A stretch of 64,000 nt of DNA, from positions 1 to 64,000 of the forward strand of contig NZ_CALKZP010000050.1 in assembly GCF_938002845.1 (NCBI RefSeq), read 5' to 3'. The notes under the pieces are model-generated. The model was given only the letters and a program-made list of their open reading frames with translations, ran no database searches and was not told where the DNA came from. The translations under genes were made by a program, and so were the position numbers. Shown here in pieces: positions 42,610 through 50,977 of this stretch. The stretch is from an uncultured Campylobacter sp. Lineage in GTDB: Bacteria > Campylobacterota > Campylobacteria > Campylobacterales > Campylobacteraceae. Positions within the stretch are counted from its first letter, which is position 1; the number at the start of each line of letters is the position of its first letter.

Positions 42610-44203
42610 AATTTCATACCGCCTACTGATCTTTTTGGCTGCGGTTATTTTTTCGGCGATTTTTGCCGCGCCTTCGATCTTTCAGACCGAAAAGGGAAGC
42701 AAGATAAACTTAGGTTTGGATCTGCAAGGCGGGCTTCACATGTTGCTTGAGGTTCAAAGCGACGAAGCGGTCGTTTCAAAGATCAAATCGATCGCCGCTA
42801 GCGTCAATTACGCCGCCAAGCGCGACGATCTGCTGATGGACGGGCTAAAATTGGAAGGCGATTCGTTTGAGTTTGAAATTTTAGACGCAGATGAGGCTTC
42901 TAAATTTGATGCGATTTTGCATAGCGCCGCAAGCGGATTAGACATTCAAAAATCGGGCGAAAAATATCGCGTCACACTAACGCCTGAGGAGGTCGAAGCG
43001 ACTAAAAAATATGCGATCGAACAGGCCGTAGAAACTATCCGAAACCGCTTGGATCAATTCGGACTTGCGGAGCCAACGGTAGCAAAGCAGGGCGAGAGCT
43101 ATATTTTGGTTGAGCTTCCTGGCGTCAAAAACGCAGCGGATGAGCAGCGCGCCAAGGATCTGATCGCCAAAGCGGCTCACTTGCAGCTTATGGCGGTGGA
43201 CGACGTGCGCCAAGATCGCGCGCAGACTATTAGCGCAGCGGATGCCAGAGCTTACGGCGACGTGATCTACCCGGACGTTAAAAATCCAAATTACAAGTAT
43301 CTCATAAACGAAATTCCGGTTTTAGATGGCGCGATGCTAGTCGATGCGAAGGTAGCTTTCGATCAGCACACCAACCAGCCGATCATAAATTTTACGCTGA
43401 ACTCTCAAGGCGCTCAAATTTTTGGCGATTTTACCGGCAAAAACGTCGGCAAACGTTTAGCCATCGTGCTTGACGGCAAGGTTTACTCCGCGCCGCGCAT
43501 TAACGAGCGCATCGGCGGCGGCAGCGGTCAGATCAGCGGCGGATTTAGCGTCGAGGAGGCACACGACGTAGCGATCGCGCTTAGAAGCGGCGCGCTTTTG
43601 GCCCCCGTCAAAGTTTCCGAAACGCGCAGTATCGGCCCTAGCCTAGGGCAAGATAGCATTGATAAGAGTATGGCGGCGCTTAGCCTTGCGGCGGTTGCGA
43701 TTTTGATCTTTATGATTTTCTACTATGGCGTGGCGGGGCTTTTTGCCGACATCGCGCTTGTGGTAAATATCTTGTTTTTGATAGCTTGTATGGCGCTATT
43801 CGGCGCTACTTTGACGCTTCCTGGAATGGCTGGAATCGTACTAACTATCGGAATGGCCGTGGATGCGAACGTAATCATTAATGAGCGCGTTAGAGAGGTG
43901 CTAAGGACGGGAGTTTCAATCCGCCAAAGTATAAATAAAGGCTATGAAAACGCGATGAGCGCGATCGTGGATTCAAATATCACTACGCTAATTACTTCTG
44001 CTGCGCTTTATGCTTACGGCACGGGTCCAGTGAAGGGCTTTGCCGTCACGATGAGCATCGGTATCGTAGCGTCGATGATAACGGCTATTTTAGGCACTCA
44101 CGGAATGTTTGAGTTAGTAATGGATAAGATGGAAAAGAGCAAAAATACCGCGCTTTGGCTCGGTTATAAAGTAAGAGGAGGCGCAAATGCAAGTGTTCGA
44201 TAA
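42599..44203 (+). CDS. secD: Protein translocase subunit SecD
   Basis: SecD uses the proton gradient with SecF to complete protein export. The 534-residue protein has a first helix, the motif INLGLDLQGGLHMLLEV, a large periplasmic P1 domain (about 40-330) and five C-terminal helices with GLFADIALVVNILFLI and IGMAVDANVIINERVRE (conserved Asp). It is shorter than E. coli SecD (615) but usual for Campylobacter. It overlaps secF by 17 bases. Confidence 0.96.
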   Translation: MSSKISYRLLIFLAAVIFSAIFAAPSIFQTEKGSKINLGLDLQGGLHMLLEVQSDEAVVSKIKSIAASVNYAAKRDDLLMDGLKLEGDSFEFEILDADEASKFDAILHSAASGLDIQKSGEKYRVTLTPEEVEATKKYAIEQAVETIRNRLDQFGLAEPTVAKQGESYILVELPGVKNAADEQRAKDLIAKAAHLQLMAVDDVRQDRAQTISAADARAYGDVIYPDVKNPNYKYLINEIPVLDGAMLVDAKVAFDQHTNQPIINFTLNSQGAQIFGDFTGKNVGKRLAIVLDGKVYSAPRINERIGGGSGQISGGFSVEEAHDVAIALRSGALLAPVKVSETRSIGPSLGQDSIDKSMAALSLAAVAILIFMIFYYGVAGLFADIALVVNILFLIACMALFGATLTLPGMAGIVLTIGMAVDANVIINERVREVLRTGVSIRQSINKGYENAMSAIVDSNITTLITSAALYAYGTGPVKGFAVTMSIGIVASMITAILGTHGMFELVMDKMEKSKNTALWLGYKVRGGANASVR

Positions 44204-45155
44204 GGGCAAAATTTATGATTTTATGAAATTTAGATATTTTACCTTTGCACTTTCTGCTGTTTTGATAATAGGCTCTATTGCGCTGTTTTTCATTAAGGGC
44301 ATTAATTACGGCATCGATTTTAGCGGCGGTACACTCATTCAGGTTAGATACGACGCTAAAGCACCGCTTGATGAGATCAGAAAACGCTTCGAGGCGGCAA
44401 ATTTAGGCAATATCAACGTTACGGAATTCGGTAGCGATCAAGAGGTCACGATTAGATATTCAGGCGCTGCGAGCGAACTGGGTGATAATCCCGCTTTAGC
44501 GGCGCAAAAAATTTTACAAGGTAGTGGAAACTTCGACATTCGCAAGGTCGATATCGTAGGTCCTAAAGTCGGCGAGGAGCTTCGCACAAACGGAATTTTA
44601 GCGGTATGTGTGTCGTTTGCGCTCATTTTGGTTTATATCACCCTGCGGTTTGAGTGGAGATTTGCGATTGCAGCCGTACTATCGGATCTGCACGACGTCG
44701 TAGTTGCCGTAGGTGCGATGATTTTAGCTGGCGTGGATTTCAACCTTGAAATTCTAGCCGCACTGCTAACTATAATGGGCTACTCGCTAAACGACACCAT
44801 CGTTGTTTTCGATAGAATTCGAGAGGGTGTAAAAGATAGTAAATCGATTAAGCTTGACGAGGTTATAAACGAATCAATCTCTCACACGCTATCGCGCACG
44901 TTGCTTACTTCGCTTACGACTCTCATCGTCATCGTGATTTTATTCGTCTGGGGCGGCGAGATGATCCACGGCTTTAGCTTCGTGATGCTAATAGGCGTCA
45001 TAGCAGGAACTTTCAGCTCTGTATTTGTAGCTGCTCCGATGCTGATTTTGTTTAAATTTAACGTCGAGAAATACCGCGCATTTTTGGCTGAAAAACAGCG
45101 CCGTATCAAAGAGAAAGAAAAGAATCGCGCCATGTATGAAAAAGGCACGGTGTAA
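44187..45155 (+). CDS. secF: Protein translocase subunit SecF
   Basis: The 322-residue protein carries the SecF signature INYGIDFSGGTLIQVRYD, a small periplasmic domain and five C-terminal helices with LLTIMGYSLNDTIVVFDRIRE (conserved Asp and Arg) and LSRTLLTSLTTLIVIVILF. It works with SecD in proton-driven export. The gene lies 9 bases before a small membrane protein gene, in the order known from C. jejuni. Confidence 0.96.
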   Translation: MQVFDKGKIYDFMKFRYFTFALSAVLIIGSIALFFIKGINYGIDFSGGTLIQVRYDAKAPLDEIRKRFEAANLGNINVTEFGSDQEVTIRYSGAASELGDNPALAAQKILQGSGNFDIRKVDIVGPKVGEELRTNGILAVCVSFALILVYITLRFEWRFAIAAVLSDLHDVVVAVGAMILAGVDFNLEILAALLTIMGYSLNDTIVVFDRIREGVKDSKSIKLDEVINESISHTLSRTLLTSLTTLIVIVILFVWGGEMIHGFSFVMLIGVIAGTFSSVFVAAPMLILFKFNVEKYRAFLAEKQRRIKEKEKNRAMYEKGTV

Positions 45156-45164
45156 GGATAAAAG

Positions 45165-45506
45165 ATGAACTGGGGAAGGGTAATTTACATATTTTTTGCG
45201 CTTATGAGTATGACTACGATAGGCGGGTTTTTGTATGAGAAGAATGAAATTTTACTTTTCATAGCAACTAGCGTAAATGCGGTCTCGACGCTTTTGAAGG
45301 TAGGCGTGCGAAATATGCTCGCGGCCGAGCTTTTCGCAAGCTCGCTCGTAGCAGATCTGCATCTCATACCGGCGTTCGTTTTGATTGTAGTAGCGCCGGG
45401 AGATCTGTCGATCGTGACCTCGCTTGCCATCGGCGCGCTACTTGCAAACTTTTTCTCGCTAATTTTAATAGCGATCGAGTCGGCAAAAACTAAAGACGAA
45501 TTCTAG
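45165..45506 (+). CDS. Conserved small membrane protein (DUF6394-like)
   Basis: The 113-residue protein has three or four hydrophobic segments (about 3-20, 25-45, 60-80, 85-105), with RNMLAAELFASSLVADLHLIPAF between them. Its place between secF and leuS is known in Campylobacter genomes. I associate it tentatively with DUF6394; function is unknown. A GGATAAAAG site precedes the ATG. It ends 9 bases before leuS. Confidence 0.75.
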   Translation: MNWGRVIYIFFALMSMTTIGGFLYEKNEILLFIATSVNAVSTLLKVGVRNMLAAELFASSLVADLHLIPAFVLIVVAPGDLSIVTSLAIGALLANFFSLILIAIESAKTKDEF

Positions 45507-45515
45507 GAGCGCAAA

Positions 45516-47963
45516 ATGCCTTACGATAGTAAAAGTATTGAGCTTAAATGGCAGAAAATTTGGGATGAAGAGGGAGTTTTCGAGCCTAAGGACGATTACA
45601 GCCTGCCTAAAAAATATATCCTTTCGATGTTTCCCTACCCAAGCGGCCGCATCCACATGGGGCACGTGCGAAACTACAGCATCAGCGACGCGCTGAGTCG
45701 CTATTATAGGCTGCGCGGATACAACGTGCTTCAGCCGATCGGCTTTGACAGCTTCGGTATGCCTGCGGAAAATGCGGCGATCAAACACGGCATTCACCCT
45801 AAAACTTGGACCTACGAAAATATTGATTATATGAAAAATGAGCTGCACCGCCTTGGCTTTAGCTTTTCGGCTCGTCGCATGCTCGCTACCTCCGATCCGC
45901 TTTATACGCGTTGGGAGCAGGAATTTTTCATCAAACTTTTTGAAAAAGGGCTTATCTATAGAAAAAGCGCCGTGGTAAATTGGTGCGAGCACGATCAGAC
46001 GGTGCTTGCCAACGAGCAGGTCGAGGAGGGCAGGTGCTGGCGCTGCGGCAATGAGGTCGTGCAAAAGCAAATGCCGGGATATTATCTAAAAATCACCGCT
46101 TATGCGCAGGAGCTTTTGGATTGCCTAAAGCAGCTTGAGGGCAAGTGGCCCGCTCAGGTGCTTACGATGCAGGAAAACTGGATCGGGCGCAGCGAGGGTT
46201 TAGAATTTAGCTTTAAATTTGACGAGCAAAGCAGCGCCAAACTTGGCGGCATCGAGGGCTTTAAGGTCTTTACGACGCGCCCCGATACGATTTACGGTAT
46301 GAGCTACGCGGCGCTTGCGCCGGAGCATGAGGTTGTAAAGAGGCTTTTGGATAATAATTTACTCGGCGCAGAAGCTGCGGCGAAGGTGAGAGAAATTTTA
46401 AATCAAAGCCCGCGCGAGCGCCAAGCAAGCGATAAAGACGGCACAAGCCTCGGAATCAGCGTGCTTCATCCGTTAAGCGGCAAAAAAATCCCCGTTTGGA
46501 CTGCAAATTTCGTCCTAGCCGAATACGGTGGCGGCGCGGTTATGGCGGTACCTGCGCACGACGAACGAGACTTTGAGTTTGCAAAGAAATTTAACCTGCC
46601 GATCGTTCAAAGCATCGCTCCAAAAAGCGGCGATTACGACGCTAGCAAGGCTTACGTCGAGCCTGGAATTTTAATAAATTCCGCGGAATTTAGCGGCATG
46701 GATAGCGAGAGGGCAAAAAGCGCCGTCATCTCAAAATTTGAAGAGCTAGGGCTTGGGCGTCGCGTGGTAAATTTTAAACTGCGCGATTGGGGAGTGAGCC
46801 GCCAGCGCTACTGGGGCGCGCCGATCCCGATGATCCACTGCCCAAAATGCGGGCTCGTAAGCGAAGAAATTTCAAATCTGCCCGTAGAGCTTCCGCAGGA
46901 TATTAAGATCACCGGCAAGGGCAATCCACTCGACGCGCATCCTAGCTGGAAGTTTTGCAAATGCCCTAAATGCGGCGGCGACGCGATGCGCGAGACCGAC
47001 ACGCTCGATACATTTTTTGAAAGCTCATGGTATTTCGCGCGCTACGCAAGCGACGAACGGACGTGGCAGCAGCGGGCGTTTGACGAGCAAAGCGTGAACT
47101 ACTGGATGAACGTTGATCAATATATCGGCGGCATCGAGCACGCGATTTTGCACCTACTTTACGCGAGATTTTTCCAAAAGGCTCTTCGCGACATAGGCTA
47201 TCTGCGCGATAGCGAGCCGTTTGAGCGGCTGCTAACTCAGGGTATGGTGCTAAAAGACGGCGCAAAGATGAGTAAAAGCAAAGGAAACACCGTCGATCCG
47301 GACGACATCATCGAGACCTACGGCGCCGATACGGCGAGGCTTTTTATACTTTTTGCCGCGCCGCCGCAAAAGGAGCTTGAGTGGAACGACAGCGCGGTAG
47401 AGGGCGCGTATAAATTTCTTAGCCGCCTCTATGATCGCGCCGAAAACGCTTATGCTACGGATAAAATTCCACAGATCGACCACGCCGCTTTAAATAAAGA
47501 GGAAAAATACGCCCGCCTCAAAGTTTACGAGGCGCTTAAGAAGTCGCAGCAGGTTTATGAGAGCAGCTTTGCTTTTAATACCCTAATCGCCGCGTGTATG
47601 GAGGCGTTAAATGCGCTAAACGCGCAGAGCGACAAAGACGTATTTACCGAGGGCTACTTTGTGATCTTGTGCCTGCTCGAGCCTATCGTGCCGCACATCT
47701 GTGCCGAGCTTAGCGAGAAGCTGTTTAAAAGACGAAATTTCGGCAAGCTGCGAGTTTGCGAAGAGGTATTCGAAAGCGATACTATTAAACTTGCCGTCAC
47801 GATTAACGGCAAAAAGCGCGCCGAGTTCGAAGCGGGCGCAAGCCTAAGCGAGGGCGAAATTTTAAGCCTTGCGAAGCAGAACTGCGCCAAATGGCTAGAG
47901 GGCAAGATCGTCGTAAAAGAAATTTACGTCAAAAACAAGCTCGTAAATTTGGTGATAAAGTAG
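45516..47963 (+). CDS. leuS: Leucyl-tRNA synthetase
   Basis: The 815-residue class I synthetase shows the HIGH motif FPYPSGRIHMGHVRNY (about residue 40), a CP1 editing domain (TTRPDTIYGMSY, then VMAVPAHDERD), a zinc-ribbon insertion (IHCPKCG and FCKCPKCGGD), the MKSWYF-like ESSWYFARY, and KMSKS (GAKMSKSKGNTVDPD, about 587). Length fits. It follows the small membrane protein by 9 bases. Confidence 0.97.
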   Translation: MPYDSKSIELKWQKIWDEEGVFEPKDDYSLPKKYILSMFPYPSGRIHMGHVRNYSISDALSRYYRLRGYNVLQPIGFDSFGMPAENAAIKHGIHPKTWTYENIDYMKNELHRLGFSFSARRMLATSDPLYTRWEQEFFIKLFEKGLIYRKSAVVNWCEHDQTVLANEQVEEGRCWRCGNEVVQKQMPGYYLKITAYAQELLDCLKQLEGKWPAQVLTMQENWIGRSEGLEFSFKFDEQSSAKLGGIEGFKVFTTRPDTIYGMSYAALAPEHEVVKRLLDNNLLGAEAAAKVREILNQSPRERQASDKDGTSLGISVLHPLSGKKIPVWTANFVLAEYGGGAVMAVPAHDERDFEFAKKFNLPIVQSIAPKSGDYDASKAYVEPGILINSAEFSGMDSERAKSAVISKFEELGLGRRVVNFKLRDWGVSRQRYWGAPIPMIHCPKCGLVSEEISNLPVELPQDIKITGKGNPLDAHPSWKFCKCPKCGGDAMRETDTLDTFFESSWYFARYASDERTWQQRAFDEQSVNYWMNVDQYIGGIEHAILHLLYARFFQKALRDIGYLRDSEPFERLLTQGMVLKDGAKMSKSKGNTVDPDDIIETYGADTARLFILFAAPPQKELEWNDSAVEGAYKFLSRLYDRAENAYATDKIPQIDHAALNKEEKYARLKVYEALKKSQQVYESSFAFNTLIAACMEALNALNAQSDKDVFTEGYFVILCLLEPIVPHICAELSEKLFKRRNFGKLRVCEEVFESDTIKLAVTINGKKRAEFEAGASLSEGEILSLAKQNCAKWLEGKIVVKEIYVKNKLVNLVIK

Positions 47964-47969
47964 GCGAAG

Positions 47970-48509
47970 ATGAGAAAAGCTTTAACCGTTTTTTGTTTGA
48001 TTTTTTTGATCGGCTGCGGCTACAAGCCCGTTTCAAGGATCGCGAAAGAGACGATGGATGGAAGTGTATTTGTGGATGTGATGATGAGCAAGACCGATCC
48101 GCAAAATACGGTCGCTATCAAAGATGCGATCAGACAGGGTATAGTCCAGCGCCTAGGGATGAGCCTTGCGGATAAAAACTCGGCGCAGACGATCGTAGTA
48201 GCGAGCATAAAAAGCCTAAGCTTTAGCGAGCTTTCATACGATCAGTTCGGCTATGTCACTAGTTACCGCGCAAATCTTGTCGTAAATTTTAGCACCAAGC
48301 TTAAAAACGGCGAGATTTTCAGCAAGGATTGCGTGGGCGATTACGATTTTAAAGTTAGCCGCCTAGTCAAAAATAGCTACGATACGAGCTCGATCATTAG
48401 CGATAAGGACCGCTACAAGGCGATCGAAAATGCCTCCGCGCAGGCGTTTGACGAGTTTATTTCGGCGCTTGCGATTAGGGGATTCAGACTTGAACGGGCG
48501 CAGCATTAA
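47970..48509 (+). CDS. lptE: LPS-assembly lipoprotein (LptE-like)
   Basis: The 179-residue protein has a lipoprotein signal with LIFLIGCGYKPVSRIAKE, typical of LptE, which plugs the LptD outer-membrane pore for lipopolysaccharide insertion. The remainder (SVFVDVMMSKTDPQNTVAIKDAI, VVASIKSLSFSELSYDQFGYV) matches the beta-alpha fold seen in the epsilonproteobacterial form. It starts 6 bases after leuS and overlaps folC by 20. The call rests mostly on context and lipobox. Confidence 0.75.
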   Translation: MRKALTVFCLIFLIGCGYKPVSRIAKETMDGSVFVDVMMSKTDPQNTVAIKDAIRQGIVQRLGMSLADKNSAQTIVVASIKSLSFSELSYDQFGYVTSYRANLVVNFSTKLKNGEIFSKDCVGDYDFKVSRLVKNSYDTSSIISDKDRYKAIENASAQAFDEFISALAIRGFRLERAQH

Positions 48510-50091
48510 AGAATTTTTGCAAAATCGCCCGATTTATTACAAAAAAATCGACTATGAGCGCTTCCCGCGGGCGTATGCCGCCATTAAAGATAAAATTCCG
48601 CTCAAAAACGTCATTCAGATCATCGGCACCAACGGCAAGGGCAGCACTGGGCGGTTTTTGGCTAACGCGATCGCTGCAGCGGGCTTTAACGTCGGGCACT
48701 ACACCAGTCCGCACGTTTTTAAGCTCAACGAGCGCATCTATCTAGGCGGACAGATCGCGCAAAACCCAGTTTTTGCGTTAAATTCAGGCGCTTCAAATTT
48801 TAAAAACGAGCAAAATTCCGCTTCGGCGTCAAATTTTACAGAAAAACAAAATTCCGCAAAGATGCAAAATTTTGCGAATAGAGAAAATTCAGCCTCTAAA
48901 ATTTCTATTTCTAATTTGCAAAATTCCACCACGCAGAATTTGCACGGCGAGCAGAATTCTGCCCTGCAAAGCTTCGTTTCTACCACGCAAAATTTTTGTA
49001 GCGATCAGAATTCTATCGCGCGAAATTCCATAGATACGCAAAATTCTGCTTCTACACAAAATTTATGGAATTCTCAAGATCTCAAATTGCCGTCTGAGCA
49101 AAATTTCAATTTCTCGCCGGAGCAAAATTTTAAATCCGCTCAAAGCTCGCTCCCCATTTCGCTAGGTCGCGATGCTACGGATGAGGAGCTTGATTTCGCG
49201 CATGAGTTTTTGCAAGAGAGCTTGCCCGCGGAGTTTAAAGATAGCCTGTCGTATTTCGAGTATCTCACGCTTGCGGCGGCAGTGCTTTTTAGGGATTGCG
49301 ATTACTGCGTGATCGAGGCTGGGATGGGCGGCGAGTTTGACGCTACGTCGAGCTTTGGGCGCACGCTGTCACTTTTTACACCGATCGGCACCGATCATTT
49401 GGGTATGCTAGGACAAAATCTAGAGCAGATCGCCCACACCAAGCTCATTACGATGGATAAAGAGGCGATTTTAAGCGATGAGATGAGCGAGGTTCCGCTT
49501 CGTATCGCAAGGCAGATCGCAGAGCAAAAAGGAACTCATTTGAGGTTTGCGGCAGAGCTTTTAAGCAAGAGCGAGCGAGCGCAGATCGCGGAGTTTTGCG
49601 CGCACAATAATCTGCCTAAATTTCAAATTTCAAATTTAGCCCTAGCGCTTGCCGCGATGAAATTTTTAAATTTGAAATTTGAAATTTCGCAGCTGCCACC
49701 TCTAAATTTACGCGGCAGGATGGAAGTTTTGGCGCCGAATTTGCGCGTGGATGTTGGACACAACGAGCTTGCGGCGCAGCAAGTCGCCCGCGAAATTATC
49801 GAAATCTACGGGGGCAGAAAGATCGTGCTGATTTACAACGCTTTTGCCGATAAGGACGTAGCTGCGGTGCTGCGGACTTTAGCGCCCGTGGTAGAGCGCG
49901 TGGAGATCTTTAGCTACGAGGTTGCGGATCGCGAAATGGCGGCAGAGGCGATAACCCGCGAGCTTGACGCGCTTAAAATTCCGCATTCGCCGTTTCGCGG
50001 CGAGCTTAGAGCGGACGAGGAGTATTTGGTTTTCGGCTCGTTTCATTTGGTAGAAAATTTCATTTTATGGCTTGAGGCACGCCGTGGCTAA
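48490..50091 (+). CDS. folC: Folylpolyglutamate/dihydrofolate synthase with in-frame insertion
   Basis: FolC adds glutamate to folates. I place the start at TTG 48490, with AGGGGA 7 bases upstream, because homologues begin near NGRSIKEFLQNRPIYYKKIDYERFPRAY. Motifs are IIGTNGKGSTGRFLANAI (P-loop), GHYTSPHVFKLNERIYLGG, EAGMGGEFDATSSF and the C-terminal DVGHNELAAQQVA. The protein has 533 residues against about 390 in C. jejuni. The excess, about residues 97-217, lies between LGGQIAQNPVF and DATDEELDFAHEFL and is QN-rich low complexity. Both halves of the catalytic domain flank it in frame. Confidence 0.9.
   Translation: MNGRSIKEFLQNRPIYYKKIDYERFPRAYAAIKDKIPLKNVIQIIGTNGKGSTGRFLANAIAAAGFNVGHYTSPHVFKLNERIYLGGQIAQNPVFALNSGASNFKNEQNSASASNFTEKQNSAKMQNFANRENSASKISISNLQNSTTQNLHGEQNSALQSFVSTTQNFCSDQNSIARNSIDTQNSASTQNLWNSQDLKLPSEQNFNFSPEQNFKSAQSSLPISLGRDATDEELDFAHEFLQESLPAEFKDSLSYFEYLTLAAAVLFRDCDYCVIEAGMGGEFDATSSFGRTLSLFTPIGTDHLGMLGQNLEQIAHTKLITMDKEAILSDEMSEVPLRIARQIAEQKGTHLRFAAELLSKSERAQIAEFCAHNNLPKFQISNLALALAAMKFLNLKFEISQLPPLNLRGRMEVLAPNLRVDVGHNELAAQQVAREIIEIYGGRKIVLIYNAFADKDVAAVLRTLAPVVERVEIFSYEVADREMAAEAITRELDALKIPHSPFRGELRADEEYLVFGSFHLVENFILWLEARRG
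48780..49140. repeat. RAATTY array inside folC
   Basis: By hand count 19 RAATTY words (6 AAATTC, 9 AAATTT, 3 GAATTC, 1 GAATTT) fall in about 357 bases, one every 19 bases. Only three near-misses (CAATTT, TAATTT, AAATTG) occur. Chance at this composition would give less than one. On the coding strand most are read as CAA-AAT-TYN or CAG-AAT-TYN, so the peptide is a string of QNS, QNF and QNL triplets. The array is clean and has sharp edges with conserved FolC sequence. Confidence 0.85.
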
Positions 50092-50977
50092 AACTAAACT
50101 CACCCTAAGCGATCACTTTGGCACCAAGACGCTGTATTTTGGCGAAAATTTTAGATTTCAACTTAAAATTTTATCTGCGTTTTTCGTAATTTTTCTGCTC
50201 GTTCTGTTTTTTGCGATATTTAAACTCGCGAGCGACCGATCAAATTTAAAGGAGCTAAACAAAACCCTCTACGCCGAAAATCTCGCGCTTAAAGAGCAAA
50301 ATATCGCACTTGAGGGCAAAAACGAGGAGGTGCTTGCCAAGCTCGATGGACGCGAAGACGATGGAGGCGGGCTGGATAGTGATATCCAAGTAATGCTTGC
50401 GATGAATGAGATGAAAAAGGAGCGTAAAAAGGGCTCCGGCGCGCATATCGCAGCTAGCGAAAAAACGGCGAGCGCGATTCTTAGCGCTGTGCCTAACGGA
50501 CTTCCGATGCAGTATCGTGGCGTCACTAGCCCTTTTGGGATGCGCACTCATCCAATCAGCGGCGTTATGAGGATGCACCACGGCATCGACTTGCGAGCAA
50601 GCGAGGGCACTCCGGTGTTTGCGACAGCAGAGGGCTTTGTGCAGTTTGCAGGCGGCAGTGGTAGCGGATATGGAATTTTAGTGATTCTATCGCACAATTA
50701 CGGTTTTGAGACCCGCTACGGCCACCTTAGCTCCGCGGTCGTAACGCCCGGTTCTTGGGTTAAAAAGGGCGATCTTATCGGCTATAGCGGCAATACCGGC
50801 TACAGCACCGGCCCACACCTGCATTACGAAGTTAGGTTTTTGGCTCAAAGCGTCGATCCTGCAAATTTTATGAGCTGGAACGCGCAAAATTTCAAAAATA
50901 TCTCGACCTTAGAGCCTAACGTATCGTGGCAGGAGATCGCAAACGTCGTGCAGCACCAGATCGAAAGGTTTAAATAA
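50084..50977 (+). CDS. M23 peptidoglycan peptidase (Csd1/Pgp3-like)
   Basis: I use the GTG at 50084 (MAKTKLTLSDHFGTKTLYFGENF), which has GAGG 6 bases upstream; it gives 297 residues. An N-terminal membrane helix (about 27-48) and a coiled coil (52-85) precede an intact M23 domain with MRMHHGIDLRA (zinc His and Asp), ETRYGHLS and STGPHLHYEVRF. All zinc ligands are present, unlike the EnvC-like protein. In C. jejuni the gene at this place (Pgp3) trims peptidoglycan and sets helical shape. It overlaps folC by 8 bases and mfd by 1. Confidence 0.85.
   Translation: MAKTKLTLSDHFGTKTLYFGENFRFQLKILSAFFVIFLLVLFFAIFKLASDRSNLKELNKTLYAENLALKEQNIALEGKNEEVLAKLDGREDDGGGLDSDIQVMLAMNEMKKERKKGSGAHIAASEKTASAILSAVPNGLPMQYRGVTSPFGMRTHPISGVMRMHHGIDLRASEGTPVFATAEGFVQFAGGSGSGYGILVILSHNYGFETRYGHLSSAVVTPGSWVKKGDLIGYSGNTGYSTGPHLHYEVRFLAQSVDPANFMSWNAQNFKNISTLEPNVSWQEIANVVQHQIERFK

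Noticed and set aside
48780..49140. CRISPR array
   Set aside because: Only six bases recur, spacing is irregular (about 15-30), there is no conserved 25-35 base repeat, no cas gene, and the segment is in frame within folC.
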